Assembly: GCA_030828305.1 (NCBI GenBank)
Contig: JAURCU010000018.1
Span: 1-32,628, forward strand
Length of the DNA: 32,628 bases
Direction: 5' to 3'
From: Luteolibacter sp.
GTDB lineage: Bacteria > Verrucomicrobiota > Verrucomicrobiia > Verrucomicrobiales > Akkermansiaceae
Numbering within the stretch: the first letter of the stretch is position 1; each line of letters starts with the position of its first letter. The notes beneath the pieces were generated by a model that saw nothing but the letters and a program-made list of their open reading frames with translations, ran no database searches and was not told where the DNA came from. Below are positions 17,081-25,276 of the stretch, piece after piece. Made by a program: the position numbers and the translations under genes.

Positions 17081-17713
17081 ATGAAATCACTGACTTTGCC
17101 CCTCACCGCAGCCTTTGCCTTCTACTCTGCCGTCATGGCTGAGGAGGAGTTTGTCCCGCTGTTTAACGGCAAATCCCTCGAGCAGTGGGAAAATACTTAC
17201 AAACATGGTGAGGCCAAGGTTGTTGATGGTGAGATTCAACTCATCGGCAATAAGAAGTTCTTCCTTTGCACCAAGAAGCAATACGCCGACTTTATCTTTG
17301 AGGTTGAAATCCACCTACCCGAGGGCAAAGCCAATTCCGGCGTGATGTTTCGCGCCCACAAAGAGCCCAACAAGGTCTTTGGTTATCAGGCCGAATGTGA
17401 TGGTTCGGATCGCATGTGGTCGGGCGGGCTCTACGATGAAGGTCGCCGTGGTTGGCTGCATCCCAAGAAGCCGAATGACTCCGAGTCCGGTTTGGCTTTC
17501 AAGAATGGCCCGGGTAAGGCCTTCAAGCGCAATGACTGGAACCAGTACCGAATCGAGTGCCGCGGCGACAAGATCAAGATCTTCGTCAACGACATACTGT
17601 GCACAGAATTCACCGACAACGTGGACGCGCAAGGCTACATCGGCCTCCAGCATCATGGTGAAAAGGGCCAGACCTACCGCTTCCGCAACCCGCGGATCAA
17701 GGAATTCAAATGA
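17081..17713 (+). CDS. DUF1080 (3-keto-disaccharide hydrolase/LamG-like) secreted protein
   Basis: MKSLTLPLTAAFAFYSAVMAEEEFVPLFNGKSLEQWEN...GKANSGVMFRAHKEPNKVFGYQAECDGS...WNQYRIECRGDKIKIFVNDILCTEFTDN...GYIGLQHHGEKGQTYRFRNPRIKEFK. Confidence 0.92.
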   Translation: MKSLTLPLTAAFAFYSAVMAEEEFVPLFNGKSLEQWENTYKHGEAKVVDGEIQLIGNKKFFLCTKKQYADFIFEVEIHLPEGKANSGVMFRAHKEPNKVFGYQAECDGSDRMWSGGLYDEGRRGWLHPKKPNDSESGLAFKNGPGKAFKRNDWNQYRIECRGDKIKIFVNDILCTEFTDNVDAQGYIGLQHHGEKGQTYRFRNPRIKEFK

Positions 17714-17729
17714 GCAGCGTGGCCGCCAA

Positions 17730-17768
17730 CTAGGAACCAAGAACCAGAAACAGGCCGCTACGCTGCCT
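17730..17768 (-). repeat. heptamer array plus hairpin overlapping the TAG stop of the AKR gene (module copy B)
   Basis: CTAGGAA CCAAGAA CCAGAAA CAGG followed by AGGCCGC-TAC-GCTGCCT (one mismatch), overlapping the minus-strand TAG (17767-17769). Confidence 0.75.
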
Positions 17769-18885
17769 ACCAATCGTCACCCAAGCCGTATTGCTGGGCG
17801 AGTTCCAGAAGCTCCGGACGCATGGGCCATTCATCGGGGCGTTCACTGCTCTCATGACGCTTGCTCGCACCCTTGAGCATCATGCAGCCGGTGTTGTCAC
17901 CGATGGCGCGGATCTTCGCCACTTCCTCGTCGGTAAAGCGGACGTCAGGCATGGCGGCGAACTCGGCGATTTTGTCCTCGATGAGCCGCGCGTCCCGGCC
18001 GGCTTCCTGGATGAAAGTGGGCACCACGCAAGCAACCGCCGGGTGGCTCAAGTTCCAGATACAGGCGAGTTGGAGAAGGGTGAGTTTGTATTGCTCGACG
18101 ATGGGCATCATCTTCTCGGCCTTTTCCATGCCATGCTCCACCCACCCTTCCGGGCGGTAGGTGCGGTGGTCACCGGACTTGAATTCATGGCTGGGTAAGC
18201 CCAAGTCTCCATGGAAGACGCCGCCGTAGTCGACCACGCGGGTCATCACCTTCACGCCGTGTTTTTCGCAGGCGGGGAGTGTCAGGCCGACAGGCCAGGG
18301 TTCGAGTGGGTTGAGGATGAGCATGGACCAGTCGATCAAATCACTGAAGCTCTCCAGGCAGTAGATCAGATCGAGTGAGAAGCCGTTGGCAGGGCCGGGG
18401 GCAATGCCCAGACGCTGGGTGAGGCCGGCCGCCTTGGCAGACTCCATCGCCTTCCATAGAGGCTCGCTGGTGTAGCCAATCTCGTCGGGGTTGTGCAGCA
18501 TCAAGAGATCGAACTGATCGACGCCGCAGCGCTCGAGCTCCTTGCCGGCGGCCATCTTGATGAACTGCTCGTAGCCCTCAGGACCGCGTAGTTCGGGATC
18601 GGTGAAGCGGGGATACCCGCGGCTGCCTTGGCGTTGGCCGTTGTAGAAGTCGTGGCCAATCATGCCGACCAAAGAGTAAGTGTCGCGCCCAATGCCCGCG
18701 AGCGCCTTGCCAAGCAGTTCGTCGGCCTTGCCGTTGCCGTAGACGTCTGAGGTGATGAAGGTGCGGATGCCTTTTTCGTAGGCGGTCTGGATGCAGCCGA
18801 TGTAGCGCTCCTCGCTGAGGGTTTCGCCGAAGTGCATGAAGCGTCCGCCGCTCCAGGTGCCGTATGCAGTTGTGGTTGGTTCCAT
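17767..18885 (-). CDS. aldo/keto reductase
   Basis: 372 aa; FITSDVYGNGKADELLGKAL, QFDLLMLHNPDEIGY, IDWSMLILNPLEPWPVGLTLPACEKHGVKVMTR, LACIWNLSHPAVACVVPTF. Confidence 0.88.
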   Translation of the reverse strand: MEPTTTAYGTWSGGRFMHFGETLSEERYIGCIQTAYEKGIRTFITSDVYGNGKADELLGKALAGIGRDTYSLVGMIGHDFYNGQRQGSRGYPRFTDPELRGPEGYEQFIKMAAGKELERCGVDQFDLLMLHNPDEIGYTSEPLWKAMESAKAAGLTQRLGIAPGPANGFSLDLIYCLESFSDLIDWSMLILNPLEPWPVGLTLPACEKHGVKVMTRVVDYGGVFHGDLGLPSHEFKSGDHRTYRPEGWVEHGMEKAEKMMPIVEQYKLTLLQLACIWNLSHPAVACVVPTFIQEAGRDARLIEDKIAEFAAMPDVRFTDEEVAKIRAIGDNTGCMMLKGASKRHESSERPDEWPMRPELLELAQQYGLGDDW

Positions 18886-18951
18886 GAGTCGTGAATCAAT
18901 GAGTAGGAGTGCTGTGGACCCCGGTCAAGGGGATCGGGAGAAATGCACAAA

Positions 18952-19560
18952 TCATCGTACGAAAGGATTGGTTCTGGCTTCCTGACCGATGGTGGTTTCT
19001 GGCCCGTGTCCGGAGAGCACGCGTGTTTCCGGGGGGAGGGTGAGCAGGTGCTCTTGGATGCCAGAGATCAGCGTCTCGGTGCTGCCGCCAGGTAGGTCGG
19101 TGCGACCGACGGAGCCGGCAAAGAGGGTGTCGCCAGCAAACACAACACCCTCGTCCTTGAAGTAGAAGGTGATGCTATCTGGGGAATGGCCGGGCACGTG
19201 GGCTACCCGGATGGGTTGTCCACAGATGACGATGGGAGCTGCCGGGTCAATGCGCTCATCCACCCCATATTTGTGAACCACGATGGGCATGCCCCAGTTG
19301 CGTGCAGCAGTTTCGAGAGTGAGATCGGTGGAGTGGTGGGCGAAGGCGCTTATTTTTGCTCCCAGAGCCTGCAGTTTGGCGGCCCCCTGAACATGATCGT
19401 AGTGCTGATGGGTCAGGAGCACCTCATCGACACGCACGCCCTTGGAGAGGATCCAGTCGCTGATGGCTTCGGGCGCATCGATCACGAAGTTGCCCTCAGG
19501 GGTTTCCACGAGGTAGCCATTGGTTTGTACCATGCCGCCAGTGTAGCAGGAGATCTTCAT
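18952..19560 (-). CDS. MBL-fold metallohydrolase (glyoxalase II-like)
   Basis: LLTHQHYDHVQGA, VAHVPGHSPDSITFY, VFAGDTLFAGSVGRTDLPGG, VLSGHGPETTIGQEARTNPF; start 19560 within ORF to 19596. Confidence 0.92.
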   Translation of the reverse strand: MKISCYTGGMVQTNGYLVETPEGNFVIDAPEAISDWILSKGVRVDEVLLTHQHYDHVQGAAKLQALGAKISAFAHHSTDLTLETAARNWGMPIVVHKYGVDERIDPAAPIVICGQPIRVAHVPGHSPDSITFYFKDEGVVFAGDTLFAGSVGRTDLPGGSTETLISGIQEHLLTLPPETRVLSGHGPETTIGQEARTNPFVR

Positions 19561-19605
19561 GGGGGTGAGTGTCCGTGGCCTTGGCGGGAGATTCAAGGGC
19601 GGTGT

Positions 19606-19657
19606 GTTCTTGGTTTCTGTTTCTTGGTTCCAACCAGGAACCAGGAACTAGGAATCC
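19606..19657 (-). repeat. opposed heptamer arrays forming a hairpin downstream of the SSS symporter stop (module copy C)
   Basis: TTCTTGGTTTCTGTTTCTTGGTTCC-AACCA-GGAACCAGGAACTAGGAATCC; core stem TGGTTCC/GGAACCA. Confidence 0.75.
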
Positions 19658-19658
19658 A

Positions 19659-21251
19659 TCAGCCCGCGAAGCTGGCGTAGATGGCGATCACCATCACCAG
19701 CAAGGCAAGGCCAGCCCATTTGGCACCTTTCCATGGCGAGAGATCGATGGGGGTATCGGTCTCGAGTTTCCAGGCCTCCTTGCGCGGGCTGACGGTTCCT
19801 GCCACCAGCAGCAAGATTACCAGCAGGCCAAAGACGATGCCGATGAAGTGGAAACCATGGATGCCAGCGTTCGCGATGGCCTCATCGAAAGCGGGGATGA
19901 AATAGCCGAGCGAAATGATGAGGATACCGGCAATCATGGCAATGGAAGCGGCTCGACTCGGCACACGCGGGTGCAGGATGCCGACCAAAACCACCGCGAA
20001 GATGGGAATGAAGTAGATGGCATTCATCTTCTGCAGGTAGCCGAAGATAGTGTCCTGGCCGATCAGGAGCGGAGCGCCAATCATGGCGGCGATGGCCACG
20101 CTGACCACGAACCATTTGGCGGCGCGCACGCTTTGTTGCTCGCTTCCCGCGGGATTGATCACGTGTTTGTAAAGACCGATGGAAAAGAGTGCCGAGGTGC
20201 TGTTGAGTGCAGCGTTGAACGAGCTGAGAATGGCGCCCATCATCACGGCGGCAAAGAAGCCGGTGAGGTGCGAGGGAAGCACGTCCTTGACCAGCATGCC
20301 GTAGGCTTGGTCATTGGGGATGTCTTGGTTCGCATACATCTGGAAGGCGATCAGGCCGGGCAGGACGAGGTAGAGCGGACCGAGAAGTTTGAGAGTTCCG
20401 GTGAGCAGCACGCCCTTCTGGCCCTCCGCCAGACTGGAGGCGCCAAAGGTGCGTTGGATAATCTGCTGATTGGTGCACCAGTAGAAGAGATTGAGCAGCG
20501 CCACGCCGGTAAAGAGGGTGGAGAAGGGGACTTCCGAGCCTTTCGCGCCAATGGAATTGAGCCGCTCGGGCTGGGTCTCCTTGAGCGCGTTCCAGCCAGC
20601 GGCGATGCCTTCGCCATCTCCCACCGCGTTGATCGCATGGTAGGCGACTAACATGCCGCCAACAAGCAGACCCACGCCGTTGATGGTGTCGAGCACGGCC
20701 AGGGTGCGCAGGCCTCCAAAGCGGGCATAGCACATGCCGAGGACGCCGATGATCACCACTGTTGCGCGAAGTAGGGTGTTGTAATCCTCGATGCCGGTGA
20801 GCGACTGGATGTCGATGATGCTGATGAGCCCCACCGCTCCCGTGTAGAGTATGAGCGGAATCAGCAGGAAGGTGTAGGCAATCAGAAAGATGGTGTTGGC
20901 AACGGTTTGTGCGCTGCGATCGTAGCGCTTCTCGAGAAATTCGGGCACGGTGGTAATGCCCGCCCTGAGAAACTTTGGCAAAAAGAACAGCGCCATGACC
21001 ACAAGTGCCACCACGGCTACAACCTCCCATGCCATCACGCTCAGGCCATGGGCATAGGCCGAGCCGTTGAGGCCGACCATCTGCTCGGTCGAGAGATTGG
21101 TGAGTAGTAGTGAGCCGGCAATGATGGGAAAGCTCAGCGAGCGGCCCCCGAGGAAGAAGCCGTCGGCTGATTTTTTTTCATCACGGCGCGTGATGAAGAT
21201 GGTCAGGCCGGCGGCCAAGAGCGTGAAGGCCAGAAAGGAGATCAAGGTCAT
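19659..21251 (-). CDS. sodium:solute (SSS/SLC5, sugar) symporter
   Basis: 530 aa, multi-TM; SADGFFLGGRSLSFPIIAGSLLLTNLSTEQMVGLNGSAYAHGLSVMAWE...VPEFLEKRYDRSAQT...GGLRTLAVLDTING. Confidence 0.93.
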   Translation of the reverse strand: MTLISFLAFTLLAAGLTIFITRRDEKKSADGFFLGGRSLSFPIIAGSLLLTNLSTEQMVGLNGSAYAHGLSVMAWEVVAVVALVVMALFFLPKFLRAGITTVPEFLEKRYDRSAQTVANTIFLIAYTFLLIPLILYTGAVGLISIIDIQSLTGIEDYNTLLRATVVIIGVLGMCYARFGGLRTLAVLDTINGVGLLVGGMLVAYHAINAVGDGEGIAAGWNALKETQPERLNSIGAKGSEVPFSTLFTGVALLNLFYWCTNQQIIQRTFGASSLAEGQKGVLLTGTLKLLGPLYLVLPGLIAFQMYANQDIPNDQAYGMLVKDVLPSHLTGFFAAVMMGAILSSFNAALNSTSALFSIGLYKHVINPAGSEQQSVRAAKWFVVSVAIAAMIGAPLLIGQDTIFGYLQKMNAIYFIPIFAVVLVGILHPRVPSRAASIAMIAGILIISLGYFIPAFDEAIANAGIHGFHFIGIVFGLLVILLLVAGTVSPRKEAWKLETDTPIDLSPWKGAKWAGLALLVMVIAIYASFAG

Positions 21252-21270
21252 GTCGATGGATGTGGGAAGT

Positions 21271-22353
21271 TCACTTGAGCGTGGAAAAACGGTGGATCAT
21301 CACATGCTTGTAAGTCACACCGGGACGCAGGACGGGGGAGGGAAAGTCGGGCTGGTTGGGGGCATCAGGGAAGTTCTGGGTTTCGATGCACAGAGCGCTG
21401 CGCTTGGCGTAGGCGACGCCACCCTTGCCCTCGATGCAGCCGTTCAGGAAATTTCCGGCGTAGAATTGGACTCCGGGTTGATTGGTGAGTACTTCCATCA
21501 CGCGTCCGCTTTTTGGATCTACAAGTCGCGCGGCGAGTTGGATTGTAGCATCTTTCGGGGAGTCGAGCACCCAGCAGTGATCGTAACCGCCGCCAAAGCG
21601 CAGGGCTTCGAAGTCCTCATCGATGCTCTCGCCAATCATGCGGGGCCGGGTGAAGTCCAAGGGGGTGCCTTTGACCTCGGCGATATCGCCAGTGGGAATG
21701 AGTCCCTTGTCGGTGGGCAGGTAGTGAAGGGCATTGAGGGTCAACTCATGATCAAGGATGCTGGTGGTCGGCTCACCAGAGAGGTTCCAGTAGCTGTGGT
21801 GCACCAAATTGAGCACGGTGGGTGTGTCGGTGATGGCACGGGCTTCCCATTTCAGTTCGTTGTCGTCGTTTAGTGAGTAGGTCACGCTGACTTGCAGATT
21901 TCCCGGATAGCCCTCCTCACCGTCGGCCGAGGTGTAGGTGAACTCGACGCTTTGGGCATCGATGTGCGTGCCTTTCCAGAGCTTCTTGTGGAAGCCCTCG
22001 ATGCCACCGTGCAAGGCACAGGGGACGCCGCCTGGCTCGCTATTGGTGGCGAGTTTGTAGGTGGTGCCATCCAGACTGAAGTGACCATGGGCGATACGAT
22101 TGCCGTATCGACCGACCGTGGCACCGAAGTAAGGCGTGTTCTTTTTGACCCATGGCTCCAGGGTGTCGAAGCCATGGGTGAGGTCTTTTAGATTGCCATG
22201 CGTATCGGGGGCCTCGAGTGAAACCAGGATGGCGCCGTATTCCATGACCTTGGCGCGAACACCATGTCGGTTGGTCAGGGTGAAGAGTTTGACCTCACGG
22301 TCATCGGGTAGAGTGCCATATAGGTCAGAATGGGCATCGGCGGGCTCCGTCAT
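21271..22353 (-). CDS. galM: aldose 1-epimerase
   Basis: 360 aa; YFGATVGRYGNRIAHGHF, VPCALHGGIEGFHKKLW, NLVHHSYWNLSG, GYDHCWVLDS, GVQFYAGNFLNG, LCIETQNFPDAPNQPDFPSPVLRPGVTY. Confidence 0.95.
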   Translation of the reverse strand: MTEPADAHSDLYGTLPDDREVKLFTLTNRHGVRAKVMEYGAILVSLEAPDTHGNLKDLTHGFDTLEPWVKKNTPYFGATVGRYGNRIAHGHFSLDGTTYKLATNSEPGGVPCALHGGIEGFHKKLWKGTHIDAQSVEFTYTSADGEEGYPGNLQVSVTYSLNDDNELKWEARAITDTPTVLNLVHHSYWNLSGEPTTSILDHELTLNALHYLPTDKGLIPTGDIAEVKGTPLDFTRPRMIGESIDEDFEALRFGGGYDHCWVLDSPKDATIQLAARLVDPKSGRVMEVLTNQPGVQFYAGNFLNGCIEGKGGVAYAKRSALCIETQNFPDAPNQPDFPSPVLRPGVTYKHVMIHRFSTLK

Positions 22354-22513
22354 CTGGCCGCATGGTTAGCATGCGCTGGTGGTAAAGACGAGGGAGGAAA
22401 TGGCCACACTTTGAGTGGTTTGAATCGTCATGGGTCTGCGGGTTTTGGCAGATCAGCGCTGGGTCAGCAATTCAGGCATTGACAAAGAGCAGTTCAAATG
22501 AACACTTATCTGC

Positions 22514-22696
22514 ATGAAGCAATACTTCCCTATGAGCGTGAGTTGGCGCTGGCGCTGCAAACTCGCCCTTTACCTTGCCCTTCAGCGCTTGGAACTGCGT
22601 TGGGCCGCCTTCAAGCGCAGAAGGGCAGCCTCAAGACGGCCAATTTCTCAGCAATTGGAGTTTCCCCAGCTCGTTGGAGTGTTTCGAAAACATTGA
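22514..22696 (+). CDS. possible small basic ORF upstream of the secretin gene
   Basis: 60 aa MKQYFPMSVSWRWRCKLALYLALQRLELRWAAFKRRRAASRRPISQQLEFPQLVGVFRKH; amphipathic and Arg-rich. Only an ORF, no family recognised. Confidence 0.3.
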   Translation: MKQYFPMSVSWRWRCKLALYLALQRLELRWAAFKRRRAASRRPISQQLEFPQLVGVFRKH

Positions 22697-22714
22697 AATT
22701 TTGCGCATTTTGGA

Positions 22715-22743
22715 CTTACGCTAGACAGCCTTGGCCCTATAAA
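22715..22743 (+). promoter_or_regulatory. putative sigma70-like promoter for the secretin gene
   Basis: CTTACG-N17-TATAAA; -10 matches 5/6 of TATAAT, the -35 is weak (3/6). Confidence 0.4.
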
Positions 22744-22754
22744 AGCCTCCAGCC

Positions 22755-22772
22755 ATCAGCAGGCTTGCTGAT
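22755..22772 (+). promoter_or_regulatory. perfect hairpin immediately upstream of the secretin start
   Basis: ATCAGCA-GGCT-TGCTGAT, ending 10 nt before ATG at 22783. Confidence 0.5.
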
Positions 22773-22782
22773 CTGCTCGTCC

Positions 22783-25239
22783 ATGATGCATCCCTTGAAA
22801 ACCCAAGCCCCTCAGCACGGCAAGGCCAGACGGTTTGTCGTGCTTTTCGCATACGGCCTAGGCCTGATGCCCCTGCTTGCCGGTGCCCAAAGCAAGATGG
22901 AGGTAGCGGAAATGGCCAAGCGCCAGGCCATGGTCGAGGAGGCCAGAATACTCGTCACCAAGGGCGATCAGGCGATGGGCCAGCAGCGACCGGATGTTGC
23001 TCTTGAGGCGTATGCTGGAGCCCGCGAGCTGGTGCCCGCCATCCCGGCCCTGCAGGAAACACGCGAGCTGATCACCGAGCGTTACGTGGTCGCTGCCCTC
23101 AGCCAATCCGCAGTCCTTGCCAACCGTGGCGACCTTGAGGGTGCCAAAGCCATGGTGGAGCGTGTGCTAGAGAAAAACGTCGCCCCCGATAATGCCTCCG
23201 CGCTCAGAATGCGTAAGATGCTCAATGAGCCGGTGAGAACAAATCCTGCTCTCAGTCCCGAGCACCATGAGGATGTGGAAAAGGTCAAGGCCTTGATGTT
23301 GAAGGCTAATGGGGCCGTCGCCTTGGCTCGCTTCGATTTTGCCGAAAAGTGCTATGAAGACATTCTTCGTATCGATGCCCACAACGTGCTCGCTCGCCGT
23401 GGCCTGATGGAAGTCCTGCGTCTGAGAGGGGAATCCAAGATCGCCGCCTACGACCGAAGCCGTGCCGAGTTGCTGCTTGAAGTGGATGAGGCCTGGCTGC
23501 CTCAAGTGCCCAAGGCGGACGACGATATTGCCCTGACAGGATTTCTTGCCACGGATGAGGGAGCCCCGGAGACCACGGTTCAGGCAAAGCTGCGCCAGAT
23601 CATCATTCCGATGGTGGCTCTCGATGATGTCACTCTGGCGGATGCGGTGGAATTCCTGCGGGTGGCATCCTCGCGCGAAGACCTTCTCACCGTTGATCAG
23701 AAGGATCGCGGCATCAACTTCAACATCAACATCGGCCCGGAGGATTCCGCTGTGGGCCAGAAAATCCAGAACAAGCGCTTTGATCTACGCCTCAGAAACG
23801 TGCCTGTGGATCAGGTTCTAAAATACATTACCCGAATGACCGGAACGGTCTATAAGGTCGACCCTTACGCGGTGACCATCATTCCCGCAGGTCAGGTGAC
23901 TGAGGAGATCTACCTGCGCCAGTATCAGGTGCCAGCTGATTTCATTACCGCTCTCAGCGAAGATGCAGGCGGAGCTGGTGCGCTCGATCCCTTTGCTGCG
24001 GCCGATCCCGGTCAGGGTTTGTTACCCGAGCGTCTGCCGGTTCAGGAATTGCTAAAGCGCAAGGGGGTGAGTTTTGGAGAAGGAGCCAGTGCGAGCTACA
24101 GTGCCCCGTCCAACATGCTGATTTTGGTCAACACGGCCAACAATCATGCCATGGTTGAACAGATCATCGATATCATAAAGGGAGCGGATCCGGTGCTCTG
24201 CTCGGTTCAGGTCACAATGATCAAGGTTGAGCAGAAAGTGCTCGAGGAGCTTGGTTTTGATTGGCTGCTGAATCCCTACCAAATCAACAACGGAGACCCT
24301 GTCTTTCTGGGGGGTGGTAGTGTTGGCAATACCGGTGGGCGTAGCTTGGGTGACTTCTCCACCAGCACCCTCATGTTGCCCGGCGGAGCGAATGCCACCG
24401 CACCCAATGTGATCACCAACGGCCTGCGTTCCGGCGACCGAGCTTTCGTTTCCAATAGCATTGATGCTATCGTCAACAATCCAGACCGTGCCTCTCAGGG
24501 TTCGCGCGTGGCTCCCGGCATTCTCTCGCTGACCGGCATCTTGAGCGATGGCGGCGGACAAGTCATCATGCGTGGTCTTAGCCAGAAGACGGGTGTCGAT
24601 ACCATGGCCAAGCCATCGGTGATCACTCGCAGCGGAGAATCCGCCCTGATTACCATGGCGCGCGAATTTATTTACCCGACGGAATACGATCCCCCTGAGT
24701 TGCAACAGGGTGGGGGAGGCAATCAGTTTGGTGGCAACAACGCGGGTCCTGCCTTTCCGGTGGTGCCGGCCAATCCGACGAGCTTCGAAACCCGCAATGT
24801 AGGAATCACCATGGAGGTCTTGCCGCTCGCCGGTCCGAATAACCGCTACATCAGTTTGACGCTCGCGCCCGAGATTGTTGAGTTCGATGGCTTCGTCAAC
24901 TACGGCAGCCCCATCACCGCAGCCGTGCCGGATTCTCTGGGCAATCCGGCACGCGTGACCCTGACCCGCAACGAAATCCTCATGCCGGTATTCAGCGCCA
25001 AGCGCACCAACACCCAACTCACCGTTCAGGACGGAGCGACGGTTGCCTACGGTGGCCTGCTTTCCCAGAACATCCAATCGGTGAAGGACAAGGTGCCAGT
25101 GATTGGAGATATTCCCTGGCTGGGAAGAATGTTCCAAAGTAAGAGTTATCAGCCCATCTCCACCGCCATCATTTTCCTGGTGAAAGTCGACTTGCTCGAC
25201 CCAACCGGACGTCCTTACCGCGAACTTGGTTCCCGTTGA
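22783..25239 (+). CDS. type II/III secretion and type IV pilus secretin-family outer membrane protein
   Basis: Signal peptide (MMHPLKTQAPQHGKARRFVVLFAYGLGLMPLLAGAQS), N-terminal repeat-like region, N-domain-like segments, C-terminal secretin core NTQLTVQDGATVAYGGLLSQNIQSVKDKVPVIGDIPWLGRMFQSKSYQPISTAIIFLVKVDLLDP. Start 22783 preferred over 22498. Confidence 0.88.
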   Translation: MMHPLKTQAPQHGKARRFVVLFAYGLGLMPLLAGAQSKMEVAEMAKRQAMVEEARILVTKGDQAMGQQRPDVALEAYAGARELVPAIPALQETRELITERYVVAALSQSAVLANRGDLEGAKAMVERVLEKNVAPDNASALRMRKMLNEPVRTNPALSPEHHEDVEKVKALMLKANGAVALARFDFAEKCYEDILRIDAHNVLARRGLMEVLRLRGESKIAAYDRSRAELLLEVDEAWLPQVPKADDDIALTGFLATDEGAPETTVQAKLRQIIIPMVALDDVTLADAVEFLRVASSREDLLTVDQKDRGINFNINIGPEDSAVGQKIQNKRFDLRLRNVPVDQVLKYITRMTGTVYKVDPYAVTIIPAGQVTEEIYLRQYQVPADFITALSEDAGGAGALDPFAAADPGQGLLPERLPVQELLKRKGVSFGEGASASYSAPSNMLILVNTANNHAMVEQIIDIIKGADPVLCSVQVTMIKVEQKVLEELGFDWLLNPYQINNGDPVFLGGGSVGNTGGRSLGDFSTSTLMLPGGANATAPNVITNGLRSGDRAFVSNSIDAIVNNPDRASQGSRVAPGILSLTGILSDGGGQVIMRGLSQKTGVDTMAKPSVITRSGESALITMAREFIYPTEYDPPELQQGGGGNQFGGNNAGPAFPVVPANPTSFETRNVGITMEVLPLAGPNNRYISLTLAPEIVEFDGFVNYGSPITAAVPDSLGNPARVTLTRNEILMPVFSAKRTNTQLTVQDGATVAYGGLLSQNIQSVKDKVPVIGDIPWLGRMFQSKSYQPISTAIIFLVKVDLLDPTGRPYRELGSR

Positions 25240-25276
25240 CGGTTGCTGAGAATGCCATTAGTAACTTTATTCTCAC

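Noticed and set aside
15550-19657. Heptamer repeats as a CRISPR array
   Set aside because: Units are 7 nt and contiguous, with no 23-50-nt repeats, no spacers and no cas genes.
19569-20651. 360-aa plus-strand ORF
   Set aside because: Antisense to the SSS symporter; Gly/Glu/Asp-rich composition typical of antisense to a membrane protein.
24052-25137. 361-aa minus-strand ORF
   Set aside because: Antisense to the secretin core.
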